Shown: positions 61,429-64,000 of the stretch, in pieces
How positions within the stretch are numbered: the stretch's first letter is position 1
How the letters are laid out: every line of letters begins with the position of its first letter
Assembly: GCA_937924775.1 (NCBI GenBank)
Contig: CALDUT010000020.1
Span: 1-64,000 of the forward strand
Length of the DNA: 64,000 nt
Source of the DNA: an uncultured Gemmata sp.
GTDB taxonomy: Bacteria > Planctomycetota > Planctomycetia > Gemmatales > Gemmataceae
Reading direction: 5' to 3'
Translations under genes and position numbers: made by a program
The notes under the pieces: model-generated
Databases searched by the model: none
Told to the model about the DNA's origin: nothing
What the model saw: only the letters and a program-made list of their open reading frames with translations

Positions 61429-62224
61429 CATTCAATTGATTGTGTTGGATTGGGCCGGAACAACGATCGACCACGGTTGCCTCGCGCCGGCGGGAGCGTT
61501 TGTGGCGGCCTTCGCAGCACGGGGCGTGGCGGTGACGCTGGCAGAAGCCCGCGGACCGATGGGGCTACACAAGAAAGATCACATCCGCGCAATGCTACAG
61601 ACGGAATCCGTAAGTCGCAAATGGTGCGAAGCGACCGGGCACGCATGGACCGAAACGGATGTCGAAGAGCTGTACCGTGACGTCACACCGCGGCAACTGG
61701 CCGCCGTCGAGCATTACAGCGCCTTGGTCCCCGGCTGGCTAGAGGTGTTGCGGCTTCTTCGTGATCGCGGGTTGAAAATCGCCGGTTCCACCGGTTATTT
61801 CCGTGCGGCGGCCGCCGCGGTCTTCGCGGCTGCGCAACGCCAAGGCTACATGCCCGATTTCAACATCTGTGCCGACGACGTACCCGCGGGCCGCCCGGCA
61901 CCGTGGATGATCTTCCGCTGCATGGAAGCGTTGGGGGTTTACCCCCCGGCGGCAGTGGTGAAAGTTGGCGATACGATCGTGGATATCGAAGATGGCTTGA
62001 ACGCGGGGTGTTGGAGCGTGGGGGTGGTCGATTCGAGTAACGAGATGGGCTTGAGTGCCGAAGAATTCGCCGCGTTGGCCGCGGACGCGAAAGCCACTCG
62101 CCGCGCCGCTGTCAGCCGGCGTTTCACCGCTGCCGGGGCCCACGCGGTTATCGACACGCTCGCAGAACTGCCGGCCCTCATCGACGCATTCAATGCCCGG
62201 CTGAAACGCGGTCAGCGGCCGTGA
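61412..62224 (+). CDS. phnX: Phosphonoacetaldehyde hydrolase
   Basis: 270 residues from GTG 61412 (ggag about 10 nt upstream), overlapping the HD gene by 17 bp. HAD superfamily: nucleophile D13 in VLDWAGTTIDHG, Schiff-base Lys region MGLHKKDHIRAML, GSTGYFR (motif 2) and VKVGDTIVDIEDGLNAG (motif 3). It splits phosphonoacetaldehyde into acetaldehyde and phosphate. Length is normal. Last gene of the operon. Confidence 0.92.
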   Translation: MPAPCSIQLIVLDWAGTTIDHGCLAPAGAFVAAFAARGVAVTLAEARGPMGLHKKDHIRAMLQTESVSRKWCEATGHAWTETDVEELYRDVTPRQLAAVEHYSALVPGWLEVLRLLRDRGLKIAGSTGYFRAAAAAVFAAAQRQGYMPDFNICADDVPAGRPAPWMIFRCMEALGVYPPAAVVKVGDTIVDIEDGLNAGCWSVGVVDSSNEMGLSAEEFAALAADAKATRRAAVSRRFTAAGAHAVIDTLAELPALIDAFNARLKRGQRP

Positions 62225-62293
62225 AAGTCTGCTTCAACGTCACAATCCCCGCCGGATACAATAGGGAATGCACGCAAAGGGAGGGAGTTGGCC

Positions 62294-63643
62294 ATGCTCC
62301 GGTTCGTTCTTGTCGTAACTCTAGTTCTTCCAAAAGCTTATGCCTTCGCTGCCGAACGGGAACCGACACCGGCCGAACGCGGCTACCAGGCCCTGACCCA
62401 AACCGCGTTCATCCCGGGGTTCTGGTCGACCAACGCCCTTGCCAATGCGTGGAAACAGTGGGGCCTGAAGGAAAAACCCGCCGATTACGACGCCGCTATC
62501 CGCGAACGCTACGGCCTTCACCCGGCCCCGTACCCCAACGACGGCCTACCCATGGGGCTGCGCAAAGCCCCGCTGCTGCTGAAAACCGGTATTGGGCTGG
62601 ATTGTATGCTCTGCCACGGCGGCTCGATCCTGGGGAAGAGCTACATTGGCCTGGGCAACAGCACGCTCGACGTGCAAGCGCTTTTCGAGGAGCTGGCCCG
62701 GGCCGACGGACTGAGCGGGAAACTCCCCTTCACCTTCAGCAATGTTCGCGGAACCAACGAAGCCGGCGGCTTCGGCGTCTACTTGCTCGGCTACCGCAAA
62801 CCAGACATGACGCTCAAAAGCGAGTGGACCAACCTCGGCTTGCACGACCATCTGTGCGAAGATGTTCCGGCATGGTGGCTGATGAAGAAAAAGAAAAGCC
62901 TCTACTACACCGGGGCCGCCGACGCCCGCTCGGTGCGCACCCTGATGCAATTCATGATGCACCCGTTGACACCCGCCAAAGACTTCCCCAAACACGAAGC
63001 CGCTTTCCGCGACATTCAACAATACCTCCTCAGCCTCGAACCACCCAAGTATCCCTTCCCCATCGACGCAGCCAAAGCCGCGAAAGGCGAAATCCTGTTC
63101 CAACAACACTGTGCGGAATGCCACGGCACCTATGGGGAGAAATGGACCTATCCGAATAAAATCATCGCCCTGGAGGAAATCGGGACCGACCCGGCCCGCT
63201 ACTACGGCATCGAACGCACCTACGGAGAAGCCTATCTCGAATCGTGGTTCGGTCAGGAAAAGGGCGAATGGAAGTTCCCCGGACAGCGGCCGCTGCGGGA
63301 AACCAAAGGCTATCAAGCCCCGCCGCTTGACGGCATCTGGGCCACCGCTCCGTACTTCCACAACGGCAGCGTTCCCACCCTCTACGGCGTGCTGAACTCG
63401 AAAGCCCGCCCCAAACTCTATAACCGCAGCTTCCAAACCGGCGAAGAGGACTACGACAAAACACACGTCGGCTGGAAAGTGACCGAATTGCATCAACTAC
63501 CTTCTGAGCCACTTTCCCCCTTGGAACGCCGCAAAATCTACGACACGACCCAGCCCGGCCGTAGCAACCGCGGTCACACCTACGGCGATGAACTGACCGA
63601 CGAAGAACGGTTCCAATTGATCGAATATCTCAAAACGCTCTGA
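62294..63643 (+). CDS. Exported di-heme cytochrome c (peroxidase/RoxA-like)
   Basis: 449 residues from ATG 62294 (ggagggag upstream), signal peptide LRFVLVVTLVLPKAYAFAAE. Two heme c motifs: GLDCMLCHGGSILGK near residue 100 and QQHCAECHGTYGEKW near 275. The segment APPLDGIWATAPYFHNGSVP is the shared MauG/RoxA signature with an axial ligand region. Long spacing between hemes and a Trp-rich N-terminus resemble RoxA-like di-heme oxygenases more than classical peroxidases. Periplasmic; substrate unknown. Confidence 0.8.
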   Translation: MLRFVLVVTLVLPKAYAFAAEREPTPAERGYQALTQTAFIPGFWSTNALANAWKQWGLKEKPADYDAAIRERYGLHPAPYPNDGLPMGLRKAPLLLKTGIGLDCMLCHGGSILGKSYIGLGNSTLDVQALFEELARADGLSGKLPFTFSNVRGTNEAGGFGVYLLGYRKPDMTLKSEWTNLGLHDHLCEDVPAWWLMKKKKSLYYTGAADARSVRTLMQFMMHPLTPAKDFPKHEAAFRDIQQYLLSLEPPKYPFPIDAAKAAKGEILFQQHCAECHGTYGEKWTYPNKIIALEEIGTDPARYYGIERTYGEAYLESWFGQEKGEWKFPGQRPLRETKGYQAPPLDGIWATAPYFHNGSVPTLYGVLNSKARPKLYNRSFQTGEEDYDKTHVGWKVTELHQLPSEPLSPLERRKIYDTTQPGRSNRGHTYGDELTDEERFQLIEYLKTL

Positions 63644-63687
63644 AAGAGGTTTCGGCCTCAGCCTGATGTGGCCACGGAAACCGTGCA

Positions 63688-64000
63688 TCAGCCGCGGGGG
63701 GTGAGTAACTCGATCTCCTGGGCCAGCGCCGGCCAGCGGAAGATCAACTCGGCCCGGCGGCCGCTGCGATAATCGGCATACTCGAAACCTGGGGCGACAG
63801 TGCAGCCCAATAACGCAAAGCCCCGGTCACCGACCAGCCGCGAACCCTGCCACACGCCGGCTGGTATAACCACCTGGGGTACTTCCCCCGCCGCCAGATT
63901 CGTGCCCAGAATCACCGACCGAGCGCTGCCATCAGGCCACAGCTGCAGCATACGCACCGGCTGCCCCATGTAGAAGTGAAACACTTCGTCGCTGGCCAGA
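63688..64000 (-). CDS. DUF985-type cupin, 5' end outside window
   Basis: The frame is open to the window edge (last codons give LASDEVFHFYMGQPV), so the N-terminus is missing. RmlC-like cupin pattern: FHFYMG, LGTNLAAGEVPQVVIPAG, VWQGSRL and FALLGCTVAPGFEYADY, as in the DUF985/YML079-like family. Enzymatic role unproven. Convergent with the cytochrome gene, 44 nt apart. Confidence 0.85.
   Translation of the reverse strand, partial: LASDEVFHFYMGQPVRMLQLWPDGSARSVILGTNLAAGEVPQVVIPAGVWQGSRLVGDRGFALLGCTVAPGFEYADYRSGRRAELIFRWPALAQEIELLTPRG

Overview
The window looks like chromosomal DNA of a GC-rich planctomycete, most likely of the Gemmataceae. Reasons: a TIGR03000-type protein with a Cys/Gly-rich N-terminus, a TIGR03067-like lipoprotein, Tyr-rich and Gly-rich exported proteins, an exosortase/EpsI exopolysaccharide locus, many c-type cytochromes with CxxCH motifs, and an alternative complex III. 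All of this is read by eye; no database search was run.

Layout. 1-2.4 kb: damaged or unusual minus-strand genes, including a frameshifted DNA methyltransferase and three ORFs in one frame separated by single stops. 2.4-24 kb: mixed single genes: amidohydrolase, GNAT-like protein, Nudix hydrolase, THUMP RNA methyltransferase, a winged-helix/AAA-ATPase pair, folC, a xylose-isomerase-like TIM barrel, a BON protein, ferredoxin, pepT, an FHA protein, a VanZ-like protein, a parS-like site at 21.9 kb, a TIGR03000 protein and a TSUP permease.

24.5-40 kb: a long minus-strand respiratory block reading actA, actB, actCD (fused), actE, actF, a small membrane protein, ccoS, ccoN, ccoO, a ccoP-like gene and a copper-type P1B ATPase. 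Alternative complex III oxidises quinol and would pass electrons to the adjacent cbb3-type oxidase; ccoS and the ATPase are assembly factors. A perfect 12-2-12 palindrome matching the Rex operator (and also a CRP half-site pattern) lies just upstream of actA, and a 35-residue membrane peptide lies upstream of that.

40-43.6 kb: a phage-derived pair, an ABC-ATPase/GNAT fusion and a terminase large subunit, with a 13-bp perfect hairpin. 43.6-48.6 kb: a glycosyltransferase, an ECF transporter module (cbiQ, cbiO) and a RecD2 helicase.

48.7-56.9 kb: a di-heme peroxidase and an exopolysaccharide block (exosortase, Wzc-like protein, EpsI-like protein, sugar transferase, GT2). It ends with what I consider the best find: a peroxiredoxin-like gene whose reading frame runs through an in-frame UGA exactly at the first position of the redox CxxC (giving UxxC), with a bacterial SECIS-like hairpin 22 nt downstream. 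It is a strong selenoprotein candidate.

57-62.2 kb: an ABC permease, then a tightly overlapping phosphonate operon (GntR/LacI-type regulator, TIGR03364-type FAD oxidoreductase, HD-domain oxygenase, PhnX). 62.3-64 kb: a di-heme cytochrome and a DUF985 cupin cut by the window edge.
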